NCBI RefSeq assembly: GCF_000482245.1
Contig: NZ_AWNH01000043.1
Location: forward strand, 115,768-179,767
Source: Leptolyngbya sp. Heron Island J
GTDB taxonomy: Bacteria > Cyanobacteriota > Cyanobacteriia > Phormidesmidales > Phormidesmidaceae
Direction of reading: 5' to 3'
Length of the DNA stretch: 64,000 nucleotides
The notes under the pieces are model-generated. The model saw only the letters and a list, made by a program, of their open reading frames with translations, was not told the DNA's origin and did not search any database. Of this stretch, positions 1-8,751 are shown one piece after another. The position numbers were made by a program, and so were the translations under genes. Position 1 is the first letter of the stretch. Each line of letters begins with the position of its first letter.

Positions 1-1260
1 ATTGGCCTCATGTTTTGGAGTGTGGCAGAACCGATATATCACTTCCAAGACCCGCCAGCATTAATTGGCGCAATTGAGCCACTCTCTCAGGATGCAGCTC
101 AGCAGGCACTGGGGATCACCTTTTTTCACTGGGGACTCCACGCCTGGGGCATCTATGCCATCGTGGGTCTGTCCCTCGGATTTTTTGCCTATAACTGGGG
201 ATTGCCACTAACGATTCGCTCCGTGTTTTATCCCATTTTGGGCGATCGCATTTATGGCTGGGCCGGTAACGCCATCGATATTTTAGCGGTTGCCTCTACC
301 CTATTTGGTTTAGCCACATCCTTAGGATTTGGCGTTCAGCAGGTCAACGCCGGGTTTAATTTTCTTCTAGGTCTACCCATTAGCACCCCGATCCAGATTG
401 GTCTGATTGCCATCATTACCGGGTTTGCCACCGCATCAGTTGTCTCTGGATTAGATGCGGGTGTCCGTCGTCTGAGTGAACTCAACATGATTTTGGCGGC
501 CCTCTTTATGACCTTTGTGCTATTGGTGGGGCCAACATTGTTTATCCTAGGTTCTTTTGTCCAGGTGGTTGGCTACTATGCCGCTTCTCTACCCACCCTC
601 AGTTTCTGGACCGAAACCTTTGAAGGAACAGCATGGCAGAACAGCTGGACTGTGTTCTACTGGGGCTGGTGGATTTCCTGGTCTCCCTTTGTCGGTATTT
701 TTATCGCCCGTGTTTCTAAAGGACGAACCGTTCGCGAATTTCTTTTAGGGGTACTGCTACTGCCGACGATGCTGACATTTTTGTGGATGTCCGTGTTTGG
801 CGGCACCGCCATGTCCATGGAACTGGGTGGCCTATCTGGTGTGATCAGTGATGCCGTCAGTGAGAATGTGGCCACAGCTTTATTTGTGATGTTGCAAGAG
901 CTACCGCTGACCGCCATTACGTCATTTGTGGGCATTGTGCTGGTAGTGGTTTTCTTTGTCACATCATCGGATTCTGGCTCTTTAGTAGTAGACAGTTTAA
1001 CCTCAGGCGGCAAGATGGATTCGCCAGTGCCCCAGAGAGTATTTTGGGCCGTTACAGAAGGCGTAGTTGCAGCGGTATTGCTGCTAGGCGGCGGCTTGCA
1101 GGCATTACAGACCGCGTCGATTGCCACAGGACTACCGTTTGCAATTGTGTTGTTGGTGATGTGCTATAGCCTCTATAGAGGATTAAGCCAGGAATTGGCC
1201 ATGCTCGAAGGGAAAGAAATGCAGATGGCTGAAAGGGCTGTTGAAAAAGTCGTTTCGTAG
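1..1260 (+). CDS. BCCT family betaine/choline/carnitine transporter, 5' partial
   Basis: C-terminal about 420 residues of a secondary transporter of the betaine-carnitine-choline family, which imports quaternary ammonium compounds with Na+ or H+ across the inner membrane. The frame is open to base 1 (reading I-G-L before the first Met), so the start lies upstream of the window. The first residues MFWSVAEP are the conserved BCCT segment; the TVFYWGWWISWSPFVGIFIAR stretch carries the Trp-rich TM8 substrate-binding signature and SDSGSLVVD is the late conserved loop. About eight membrane segments remain. The gene sits 148 bases before a sarcosine-oxidase-like gene and a GntR regulator on the same strand, suggesting uptake of a betaine-type compound for catabolism or osmoprotection. 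The family is clear; the substrate is inferred from the neighbours. Confidence 0.93.
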   Translation: MGLMFWSVAEPIYHFQDPPALIGAIEPLSQDAAQQALGITFFHWGLHAWGIYAIVGLSLGFFAYNWGLPLTIRSVFYPILGDRIYGWAGNAIDILAVASTLFGLATSLGFGVQQVNAGFNFLLGLPISTPIQIGLIAIITGFATASVVSGLDAGVRRLSELNMILAALFMTFVLLVGPTLFILGSFVQVVGYYAASLPTLSFWTETFEGTAWQNSWTVFYWGWWISWSPFVGIFIARVSKGRTVREFLLGVLLLPTMLTFLWMSVFGGTAMSMELGGLSGVISDAVSENVATALFVMLQELPLTAITSFVGIVLVVVFFVTSSDSGSLVVDSLTSGGKMDSPVPQRVFWAVTEGVVAAVLLLGGGLQALQTASIATGLPFAIVLLVMCYSLYRGLSQELAMLEGKEMQMAERAVEKVVS

Positions 1261-1408
1261 GGCTTGGTTTTGCCTTTGGCTTTGGTAGTGCTGATCGGTT
1301 CTTTTGCCGTTGTAGTTCTAGGGGTGGGCTGATGGTGAGGAGGGCTGCTCAGGGCTTTCCTCCCTGTAACCCTCCTTGTCTTTAAAGCAAACAAGGAGAC
1401 ATTTACCT

Positions 1409-2566
1409 ATGGCCCAACATTTTGATGCGATTGTCATCGGCGCAGGCGGTGTCGGCAGTGCGGCTGCTTACTATTTAGCCAAAGCAGGCCAGCGCGTTTT
1501 ACTCTTAGAACAATTTGAGCTGAACCACCAAAACGGTAGCTCTTACGGCTACTCTCGCGTTATCCGCTATACCTATGACAATCCCATTTACATTAACCTG
1601 ATGCGGGATGCCTACCCGCTGTGGTTTGACCTGCAAGCACAAGCGGGGGAGCAGCTCTATGTCAAAACCGGTGGTTTAGACTTTGGCTTTCCTGATACCG
1701 ACACGTTCCAAAAACTCAAGACCAGTATGGACACAGCCCAGCTGGACTATGAGCACCTGAACCGGGCGGAGATCCAGAAGCGCTATCCTCAGTTTGTGCT
1801 CAAAGAAGGCATGGAGGGATTGTTTCAATCTGAGTCTGGATTGTTGCGCACCTCCCGCTGCCTGTTGGCCCATGTTCGTTTGGCTCAGCAGCACGGAGCG
1901 GAGATGATGGACCAAACGCCCGTGGTTAAAGTGATTCCTGGAACCCATGGGGTGGAGGTGCATACGGCAAAGGAGGTGTTTAGCTGCGATCGCATTGTTC
2001 TCACGGTCGGCAGCTGGGCCAAATCCCTCCTAGCCGCACAGGGCATCGAGCTACCTCTCAAAATCATGCCCTGTCAGCTCGGTTTCTACCAGCCTAATAA
2101 CACGGCAGACTTTACCCCCGGCACCTTCCCCGTCTTCTTTGCCCACATGAACGGCATCTATGGTGAAATGCCCTACGGCATCCCCCATATGGACTCCAGC
2201 CTCGGTGTTAAAATCACCACATTTTATGGCTGGGAGACCGTCAGTACACCTGACGACGTCGACTATACCCCCAGTCAAACCTGGACTGAACATATCCGCG
2301 ACTGGGCCAGGGAGTATATTCCCGGTACTGCGGGTTCCTTACTCAGCACCCGCCGCTGTCTCTATACCCTCACCCTCGACAAAGATTTTATTGTGGATCA
2401 ACACCCTGACTATCCCCATGTAATCATCGGTGCAGGCTTTTCTGGTCACGGCTTTAAGTTCACCACCTTGTTAGGCAAGATGCTGGCGGACCTGGCAATC
2501 GATAGTCACACTCCCCACGACACCAGCCTGTTCAAAATTAGTCGATTTCAATCAATCGCCACCTAA
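1409..2566 (+). CDS. Monomeric sarcosine oxidase / N-methyl amino acid oxidase family (FAD)
   Basis: A 385-residue flavoprotein of the MSOX/MTOX family, which oxidatively demethylates N-methyl amino acids such as sarcosine, giving the amino acid, formaldehyde and H2O2. The N-terminus has the dinucleotide-binding motif AIVIGAGGVGSAAAYYL followed by an acidic strand end (LLLEQF). Near the C-terminus, RRCLYTLTLDKDFIVDQHP matches the segment holding the Cys that covalently binds FAD in MSOX, and IIGAGFSGHGFK is the second FAD contact. The start at 1409 is chosen because AAGGAG lies about 10 bases upstream and the length then equals the family's 385-390 residues; an in-frame ATG at 1376 adds 11 unconserved residues. 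It follows a BCCT transporter and precedes a GntR regulator, which fits use of glycine betaine or sarcosine. Substrate is not proven. Confidence 0.88.
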   Translation: MAQHFDAIVIGAGGVGSAAAYYLAKAGQRVLLLEQFELNHQNGSSYGYSRVIRYTYDNPIYINLMRDAYPLWFDLQAQAGEQLYVKTGGLDFGFPDTDTFQKLKTSMDTAQLDYEHLNRAEIQKRYPQFVLKEGMEGLFQSESGLLRTSRCLLAHVRLAQQHGAEMMDQTPVVKVIPGTHGVEVHTAKEVFSCDRIVLTVGSWAKSLLAAQGIELPLKIMPCQLGFYQPNNTADFTPGTFPVFFAHMNGIYGEMPYGIPHMDSSLGVKITTFYGWETVSTPDDVDYTPSQTWTEHIRDWAREYIPGTAGSLLSTRRCLYTLTLDKDFIVDQHPDYPHVIIGAGFSGHGFKFTTLLGKMLADLAIDSHTPHDTSLFKISRFQSIAT

Positions 2567-2631
2567 GCCCCTCCTTACCTATCACCGCCTACTCCTTTTT
2601 TCCGCTAGGATATCTGGAGTAGCCTCTGGAC

Positions 2632-3414
2632 ATGCCTTCATACCCCATGGTTCCAAGTGAGCCGTGTGCAGATAAACAACCGCTGCACATTGTTATTTCG
2701 GAGCAACTAAAACAAAAAATTGAAGCGGGTCACTATGAGCCGGGACAGCGTCTACCCAGTGAATTTGACCTGGGAGAACTCTTTGGCGTTAGTCGAACTA
2801 CCATACGTAAAGCTATCTCAAATCTGATTCAGCAGGGGTTGGTCAGTAGTCAGCAGGGTAAAGGCAGTTTTGTCAGCGGTCATCACAAGATCAGCATTTC
2901 CATCTCTAACCCCATGACCCACTTCGATGTTGCCCTGCAAGAACAGGGCTATGTGGGCCAGATTCAATCACTAAATTTCTATCGTATTCAGGCATCCTCT
3001 GAAGTGGCGCGGACTCTCTCCGTATCTCCAGCCGCTATCGTGTATCAGCAAGAAAAAATTATTTATGCAGATCATATTCCCATCGCCTTAGAAATTGACT
3101 ATTTCCCCGAGTCCATTGGCGCAGGGTTAACAGACTCATTACAACAAGGATTTACCTACAGCACGCTCAAAGCAAACGGCATTTATCTCAATGCTGGCAA
3201 AGTGAATTTAGGGTGTATACCGGCCACCTATGACTTGACCAAACACTTAACTATTCCCTTGGGGATGCCGCTACTGGTGCTCGACTTTGTTGCCTATGCA
3301 GACAATAGTCTGCCAGCTGTGTGTGGCAAAGTATTGTCGCGTTCCGACTGGATCTGCTACACATCCGAGATCACCGATCTCAATTCTGGGGATTTGAGGC
3401 ACACTGGACTGTAA
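2632..3414 (+). CDS. GntR/HutC-family transcriptional regulator (UTRA domain)
   Basis: A 260-residue regulator. Residues about 20-85 form the GntR winged helix: YEPGQRLPSEFDLGELFGVS, then RTTIRKAISNLIQQGLV and QGKGSFV are the classic recognition-helix and wing sequences. The rest resembles the UTRA ligand-binding domain of the HutC subfamily (YQQEKIIYADHIPIALEIDYFP). Such proteins usually repress nearby catabolic or uptake genes and release DNA when a small molecule binds. It lies 65 bases after the sarcosine-oxidase-like gene on the same strand, so it probably controls that gene and the BCCT transporter. A weak GGAG precedes the ATG. The ligand cannot be read from the sequence. Confidence 0.9.
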   Translation: MPSYPMVPSEPCADKQPLHIVISEQLKQKIEAGHYEPGQRLPSEFDLGELFGVSRTTIRKAISNLIQQGLVSSQQGKGSFVSGHHKISISISNPMTHFDVALQEQGYVGQIQSLNFYRIQASSEVARTLSVSPAAIVYQQEKIIYADHIPIALEIDYFPESIGAGLTDSLQQGFTYSTLKANGIYLNAGKVNLGCIPATYDLTKHLTIPLGMPLLVLDFVAYADNSLPAVCGKVLSRSDWICYTSEITDLNSGDLRHTGL

Positions 3415-3452
3415 ATACTAGTCAAAGAGTATTAGCTGCTTAATAGTCAGCA

Positions 3453-5486
3453 ATGCCGTTCTTGCACGTTCTTATGGTCACACCTCGAGCAGCCAATGCT
3501 AACTCGTCAATGGTCGGCAGCCTTGATGCACTCACCCACCGGCGGCAGCAAGCTGCCCAGGCATTAAGTCAGATTGCGATCGCAATGGACCGGGCCGAAA
3601 CCACTGAACAGTCTGGCCAGCTAGGGTTAACCCGCCACATCCGTCCGCTGCAAAGCACGGCTGAGCAGCTGCACCAGGGCAAGTATCGCATCGTTGTCTT
3701 AGGGGAAATGAAGCGGGGTAAAAGCACGCTGATCAATGCCCTGGTGGGTGAGTCGCTGCTGCCCAGTGATGTCAGCCCCTGCACCGCCTTGCTGAGCCTG
3801 CTGCGCCATGGCCCAGAGCCACGGGTCATCCTGCACTACAACAATGGCACATCCCCTCAAACCATTGATTTCGAGACCTTCCGAGCCGATTACACCATTC
3901 CGGCCGATGAAGCGCGTCAGCTGGAGACCAATGCATTTCCCGACATCAGCCACGTCGTGATTGAGTGCCCCATACCATTGTTAGCATCGGGGCTAGAAAT
4001 TGTTGATACCCCTGGTCTCAACGATACTGAAACCCGCAATCAGCAGGTACTCAACTATCTCAGCGAAGCCCAGGCAGTTTTGTTTGTGTTGGATGCACTG
4101 CAGCCAATTACCCTAGATGAGCGCCGCTATCTACAAAACTATGTTCAAAGCCGTGATCTGGAGTGCTTCTATGTCGTCAATGGCTGGGACCGGATTAAGC
4201 GAGGGCTGGTAAACCCGGCAGATGAGACGGCGCTAGCCGAGGCAGAACAACGTCAGCGTCAGGTATTTGCCCAGGGTCTACCCACCCATTGGTTTGAGGT
4301 ATCGGCTCTCAGCGCCCTCCGACAGCGACGTCAGGGAGACTCCCTGGCCGGTAGTGGGGTGGATCAGCTGCTGACTGCGCTGGAGACTTTTTTGACCCAA
4401 GAGCGGGGGCAGGCCGAAATTCAGCAGGCCGCTAAGCTGGCACAGCGAGCCTACAGTGCCGTACAAGCAGCCGTGGAGCGACGGATTCCGCTGTTAGACG
4501 CAGACCTGAGTGAACTGCAGCGACGGTTAGCCTCGGTGGAAGATGAGTTTGGCAAGCTAGAAAAGATTCGGGATAACTATCGGCAGTTGATCAGACAACG
4601 GTGCGATCGCACCGCCCAAGCCATTGCCAATTCCTTCAAAACCTATATCCTCAGTCTAGAAAAAACCTTTGACACCGACTTTGTCGCCTCCCAGCCAGAT
4701 CTCGACTTCCTTAATTTTCTAGACGAAAACCAGCGGAATAACTTTTACAAAGAATTTAAGCGAGCCTTTGAACGCTACATCAACGATCAGCTGACCAAAT
4801 GGGAATTGACCGCCACGCAAACGATCAGTGAGGTGTTTGCAGAGCTAAGCGAAAGCGCTATCGATTACCAAGCGGCCTATACCCAAGTCGTTGAAGAGAT
4901 CCAAAAGAAAATGACGGGACCCAAGTTTTATGTCCCCGCAACCGGAGCCGCTGATGATATACGTCCCTGGATTGACGATATTCGCGATCTCTTTGATGCA
5001 GTACCCGACACACTCAACAATTCGGTACAACCGCTGAATCGGTTTTGGAAATCTGTTCTACAAATGACCATTAGCTCTGTTTGTGTGGCCATTATTCTAC
5101 AGTCGTTAGGGCTAATCTTTACTAGCCTATTTTTGAATATTGTTGGTGTGATTGCGGCCTTAGGCGGGATTTTGGCAGTCCAAGCAGAGTTCGTGCGGCA
5201 GGAATTTATCCGGGCAACCCGCAAAGAGTTTGTCAAACATTTACCCCAGATTGCTGCAGACCAGTGGCAGTCGATCTACAAAGCGGTAACAGACTGTTTT
5301 TACGCTTACGAAGAGCAGACAGTTGAGCAAATTAGCGCTGATATTGCCGCCCGGCATTTGGAGTTAAGCAGTCTAATAGAGAAAAAACAACAAAATGAAA
5401 TTAACCGAGAGCAAGCAGTGGCACGCTTGCAGACATTGGAAGAGACTATTCAGCAGGAATTAGAAATATTGCAAGTGATGATTTAG
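3453..5486 (+). CDS. Dynamin-like GTPase with C-terminal membrane segment
   Basis: A 677-residue bacterial dynamin-like protein. The G domain (about 75-330) has P-loop GEMKRGKST (84-92), switch motif DTPGLND, and a degenerate NGWD in place of N/TKxD. Long helical and coiled-coil regions follow, with a hydrophobic hairpin (QMTISSVCVAIILQSLGLIF and the following 35 residues, about 530-580) that should insert into membrane, then a C-terminal coiled coil. Family members bind and remodel membranes; cyanobacterial BDLP and IM30-like remodelling are the closest known roles, but sequence alone does not assign one. No Shine-Dalgarno is obvious and in-frame ATGs at 3474 and 3510 are alternative starts. 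It stands 38 bases after the GntR gene with no functional link evident. Confidence 0.87.
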   Translation: MPFLHVLMVTPRAANANSSMVGSLDALTHRRQQAAQALSQIAIAMDRAETTEQSGQLGLTRHIRPLQSTAEQLHQGKYRIVVLGEMKRGKSTLINALVGESLLPSDVSPCTALLSLLRHGPEPRVILHYNNGTSPQTIDFETFRADYTIPADEARQLETNAFPDISHVVIECPIPLLASGLEIVDTPGLNDTETRNQQVLNYLSEAQAVLFVLDALQPITLDERRYLQNYVQSRDLECFYVVNGWDRIKRGLVNPADETALAEAEQRQRQVFAQGLPTHWFEVSALSALRQRRQGDSLAGSGVDQLLTALETFLTQERGQAEIQQAAKLAQRAYSAVQAAVERRIPLLDADLSELQRRLASVEDEFGKLEKIRDNYRQLIRQRCDRTAQAIANSFKTYILSLEKTFDTDFVASQPDLDFLNFLDENQRNNFYKEFKRAFERYINDQLTKWELTATQTISEVFAELSESAIDYQAAYTQVVEEIQKKMTGPKFYVPATGAADDIRPWIDDIRDLFDAVPDTLNNSVQPLNRFWKSVLQMTISSVCVAIILQSLGLIFTSLFLNIVGVIAALGGILAVQAEFVRQEFIRATRKEFVKHLPQIAADQWQSIYKAVTDCFYAYEEQTVEQISADIAARHLELSSLIEKKQQNEINREQAVARLQTLEETIQQELEILQVMI

Positions 5487-5556
5487 GCGGGCGGGCAGTG
5501 CCCACTCTTCGGGGTGATGAGACCTAGATAAAACATGGTAATAAGACACGGTAGCG

Positions 5557-6081
5557 TTACCTGTAAAGCCATCTTCTCAAATCACGCCAGGATAGAAGAG
5601 TCCCAAGGAATACTAAAACTAGCCCTAGCGTATAGATGATTGCGATCACAAGGTAGATGCTAAAGGACATATTTGACGAAAAACCTGACATAATCTCTGA
5701 CGTGGACGATGCAATTACGTCAGGGGCATAGGTATAGGCATCAGCTGTAACCACCAGCTGTGTCAGTACTACTCCACCCAAAAATAAAAGCGAGAACCAT
5801 AGATAAGTTATTGAATTAAGCCACCCTTTTCGAGTTATGAGACTTTGATGCATTAACATCGAAATAGCAATAAAGATAGAGGCTGAAACTATCAGAATAT
5901 GAATATTAGGGACCGAAACAATGAGGTTCTGAGGCAGTAGAGTCAATATACTACCAAGCTGAAAGACACACATTAGAATCAGATAACAGCTAGTCACCTG
6001 AATAATCCTGGGTAAAACAGTTTGTCTCCCTGGAGGAACAATCCCCAAAGCATAGAAAAGTTCTCTAATAGATAGAACCAT
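5557..6081 (-). CDS. Hypothetical four-helix membrane protein
   Basis: A 174-residue protein I do not recognise. It begins with a short amphipathic segment (ELFYALGIVPPGRQTVLPRI), then four hydrophobic stretches at about 24-50, 56-78, 88-112 and 138-162, ending in a basic tail (WRDLRRWLYR) that should face the cytoplasm. A polar loop rich in Ser and Thr lies between helices three and four. It is convergent with the dynamin-like gene, with only 70 bases between their ends, and is divergent from the HAD gene. The coding frame is intact and the hydropathy pattern is regular, so it is probably real. No function is proposed. Confidence 0.65.
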   Translation of the reverse strand: MVLSIRELFYALGIVPPGRQTVLPRIIQVTSCYLILMCVFQLGSILTLLPQNLIVSVPNIHILIVSASIFIAISMLMHQSLITRKGWLNSITYLWFSLLFLGGVVLTQLVVTADAYTYAPDVIASSTSEIMSGFSSNMSFSIYLVIAIIYTLGLVLVFLGTLLSWRDLRRWLYR

Positions 6082-6237
6082 GGTGAGCCAGAAAGATTTC
6101 GTACGGTGCTAGTCATCTCCAAAGATCAAACTGCCATCGCTTTATAATTGGAGATCGCTATTGGAGATCGCTCCATTTGTATATTTCCCCTGGTTTGAAG
6201 CTGCCTCAACCTGAACAAGTAGCCCCTATCGGTTTTG

Positions 6238-7218
6238 ATGACCATGGCAACAGCTGAACGGTCAAATCCAAACCTGGCTGACCAATGTTCCTATGCTCAA
6301 ACTCCGAGCCTCACTGCGCGAAGACTCTCAGCTCACCGTCAACTTCCTGGTTTTGCCTCAAAATCACCTATGCCCACACTGTATGTTTCGGATCTCGATG
6401 GCACTTTACTCACCCCCACAGCCACCTTATCAAATTACACACGAGATACCCTAAATCGCTTACTCGCCTCTGGTTTGCCGTTTACCGTGGCCACATCCCG
6501 CAGTATCAGTTCTGTCGGTCCCATTTTTCAGGGTGTCTCATTACCATTGCCAGTAATTGAGCTAAATGGAGCCTATATTACTGATCTAGCGACAGGAGAG
6601 CATTTAATTGTTAATGACATTGCCATTGACCTGGCGGCTGAGATTCTGGCGCTGGCACAATCCCACGGTATCAAACCGTTAATTTCTAGCTACAACGGTC
6701 AAGATGACCATGTATACTTCACCACAGACGTTAATCCTGGCATTCAGTGGTATATCGATGATGCCGAGGCCAATGAAGATGGTCGCTGGTCCTGCCGTGG
6801 TGATCTAACCGAAATTTTTGACGAACAGGTGATGCGATTTACGCTGATTGACACCCAAGCCCGGTTGACAGTCCTGGCGCAAGCATTAAAGCAACACTTT
6901 CCTGAACGTCTCGATATGCATCTGTTTGAAAATCTCTATCAGCCGGACTGGTACTGGCTAACACTGCAGGATAAGTCGGCCACCAAAGCCAATGGCATTC
7001 GCGAGCTGCAAATGCTGCATGAACTGCAGGATCACAATTTGACCGTGTTTGGGGATCATAACAACGATATCTCCATGTTCCAGCTGGCAGATGTGGCAGT
7101 AGCAACGGCCAATGCGACGTCAGAACTGCAACGGCATGCAACCGAAATTATTGGTCATCATGGTGAAGATAGCGTAGTGAAGTATTTAGAATCCCGTTGG
7201 TCCATGGTGAATGTCTGA
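6238..7218 (+). CDS. HAD-superfamily (Cof-type) phosphatase
   Basis: A Cof/IIB-type haloacid dehalogenase hydrolase acting on a phosphorylated metabolite, probably a sugar phosphate. Motif I is VSDLDGTLL, motif II is ATSRS, and the C-terminal FGDHNNDISMF with VATANAT is motif IV plus the usual tail; the central insert is the C2 cap. Start choice is uncertain: the ATG at 6238 gives 326 residues, but the first 44 are low-complexity and unconserved in appearance, and an ATG at 6370 directly before TLYVSDLDG gives 282, nearer the family norm. Neither has a good ribosome site. The 3' end overlaps the next gene by 8 bases, so the two are translationally coupled and perhaps act on related sugar compounds. 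Confidence 0.88.
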   Translation: MTMATAERSNPNLADQCSYAQTPSLTARRLSAHRQLPGFASKSPMPTLYVSDLDGTLLTPTATLSNYTRDTLNRLLASGLPFTVATSRSISSVGPIFQGVSLPLPVIELNGAYITDLATGEHLIVNDIAIDLAAEILALAQSHGIKPLISSYNGQDDHVYFTTDVNPGIQWYIDDAEANEDGRWSCRGDLTEIFDEQVMRFTLIDTQARLTVLAQALKQHFPERLDMHLFENLYQPDWYWLTLQDKSATKANGIRELQMLHELQDHNLTVFGDHNNDISMFQLADVAVATANATSELQRHATEIIGHHGEDSVVKYLESRWSMVNV

Positions 7219-8503
7219 CGCTAATCCCTCTTCTTCTGGTAAATCCTCGGATACATTATCTAAGCGCCGTTTACTCCGGGCTAAATTGGCCCGGCGCAAA
7301 CGGCGACGCTATCTGGCACTGTGGATTGCAGTGGTGTGGCTAGTGCTGGCCAGCTGGCAGGCTCCGGCTGTCAAGCTGACCACCAGCAGCCAAATCCGGG
7401 GTGTCTGGATGACGAATGTGGCGGCGGCCATTAATTACTACAGCTTTCGTTTAGATGATGCGATCGCAAATCTGGCGGAACATCGGATCAATACCCTGTA
7501 TCCCAGTGTTTGGAATCAGGGCTATACCCTGTATCCCAATCAGGTGACTGAGCAGGCAGGCGGCCAGTGTTGCGATCGCATCGCCAATGTCCCCCTCTAT
7601 CCCTTTGACGACATTCTCCACAGTCTTACCCGCCAGGCCCATCGCCACAATATGCGGCTGATTCCCTGGTTTGAATATGGTCTGATGATACCGGCAACAT
7701 CACCCATCGCCAGAGCCCATCCCGAGTGGTTAACCACCAACCGAGCTGGAGACATAATCCCAGCACCGCTGTCAGCCCATCCTTTGCTGCCCCAGCCCCT
7801 CAAAAATTTTCAGATGGAGATTAGCGGTGGCAACATTGCCTGGCTCAATCCCATGCATCCAGAAGTGCGTCAGTTTCTCACCGATCTGATTGTCGATGTT
7901 GTTAAGCGCTACCCGGTGGATGGCATTCAGCTAGACGACCACTTTAGCCTGCCGATTTCCATGGGCTATGATCCCTATTCGGTGCAGCTTTACCAGGACA
8001 GCCATGGCGGTGCGCTCCCTCCCGACGATCCCAGCGCCCCTGGCTGGATAGCCTGGCGGGCCCATGCCATTACCACACTACTCACCGACATTACCCAGGC
8101 GGTAAAACAGGTACGACCCGAAGCAATTGTCTCTGTATCCCCTAACCCTCCTGGCTTTGCCTATCGCAAGTATCTGCAAGACTGGGTCCAGTGGGTCAAC
8201 CTGGGCATTGTGGATGAAGTGGTCGTCCAGCTTTACCGGGATGACCTCAACATTTTTGAACAAGACTTATACAACAGCGGCTTTCACAATCTGCGCACCC
8301 AAATTCCCATTGCCATTGGGCTTTACACAGGACCGTTAAAATCAGCCAAGGAGTTTAACCGCACAGTAGATGAGATTTCAGCGGTACAACAGGCTGGCTA
8401 TCAAGGTGTCTCATTTTTCTCTTGGGAGACAACCTTTTGGTTTCTCAAAAAAGCATCCGATTTAGAAGTTAAACAAACACTCCTGAGATTGTTTCCAGCC
8501 TGA
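7211..8503 (+). CDS. GHL10 / DUF187 glycoside-hydrolase-like protein, membrane anchored
   Basis: A 430-residue protein of the glycosyl-hydrolase-like 10 family, a TIM-barrel group common in cyanobacteria. A very basic N-terminus (RRLLRAKLARRKRRRYLALW) leads into one hydrophobic segment (about 35-52), likely an uncleaved signal anchor that places the barrel outside the inner membrane. Characteristic strands are QIRGVWMTNVA, NTLYPSVWNQGYTLYPN, GNIAWLNPMHPEVRQFL, PVDGIQLDDHF and GVSFFSWETTFWF; the acidic DD and the E of the last motif are plausible catalytic positions. It overlaps the HAD gene by 8 bases. The family is thought to act on cell-wall or extracellular glycans, but the substrate is unknown. 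Confidence 0.88.
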   Translation: MSDANPSSSGKSSDTLSKRRLLRAKLARRKRRRYLALWIAVVWLVLASWQAPAVKLTTSSQIRGVWMTNVAAAINYYSFRLDDAIANLAEHRINTLYPSVWNQGYTLYPNQVTEQAGGQCCDRIANVPLYPFDDILHSLTRQAHRHNMRLIPWFEYGLMIPATSPIARAHPEWLTTNRAGDIIPAPLSAHPLLPQPLKNFQMEISGGNIAWLNPMHPEVRQFLTDLIVDVVKRYPVDGIQLDDHFSLPISMGYDPYSVQLYQDSHGGALPPDDPSAPGWIAWRAHAITTLLTDITQAVKQVRPEAIVSVSPNPPGFAYRKYLQDWVQWVNLGIVDEVVVQLYRDDLNIFEQDLYNSGFHNLRTQIPIAIGLYTGPLKSAKEFNRTVDEISAVQQAGYQGVSFFSWETTFWFLKKASDLEVKQTLLRLFPA

Positions 8504-8517
8504 TGCTGAGTAGTTGG

Positions 8518-8562
8518 CCTATCTGAGGCGAACTATGATGTCATCTGCTCCCCTCAGATAGG
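8518..8562 (+). terminator. Long perfect inverted repeat, probable terminator or mRNA 3' hairpin
   Basis: CCTATCTGAGG (8518-8528) and its exact complement CCTCAGATAGG (8552-8562) can form an 11-bp stem with a 23-base loop, 15 bases after the GHL10 stop codon. There is no T tract, so termination is not certain; it may stabilise the transcript end. Confidence 0.5.
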
Positions 8563-8751
8563 AAGTGATGATGTGGCAACAGTGGTTGGGGTGCGCTGTA
8601 TGAGAAGGACTTATGGAATAACTGATGAACGCTAATTATTAGTTCAGCAAACTCTCAGGTTCAAGGGAGGGCTTGATGCCAATATAGCTGTGGCGCTGCC
8701 AACCTACTGCTGCCAACGTACTAATCTCTAGCTTCTAGGAATATTAGATCC

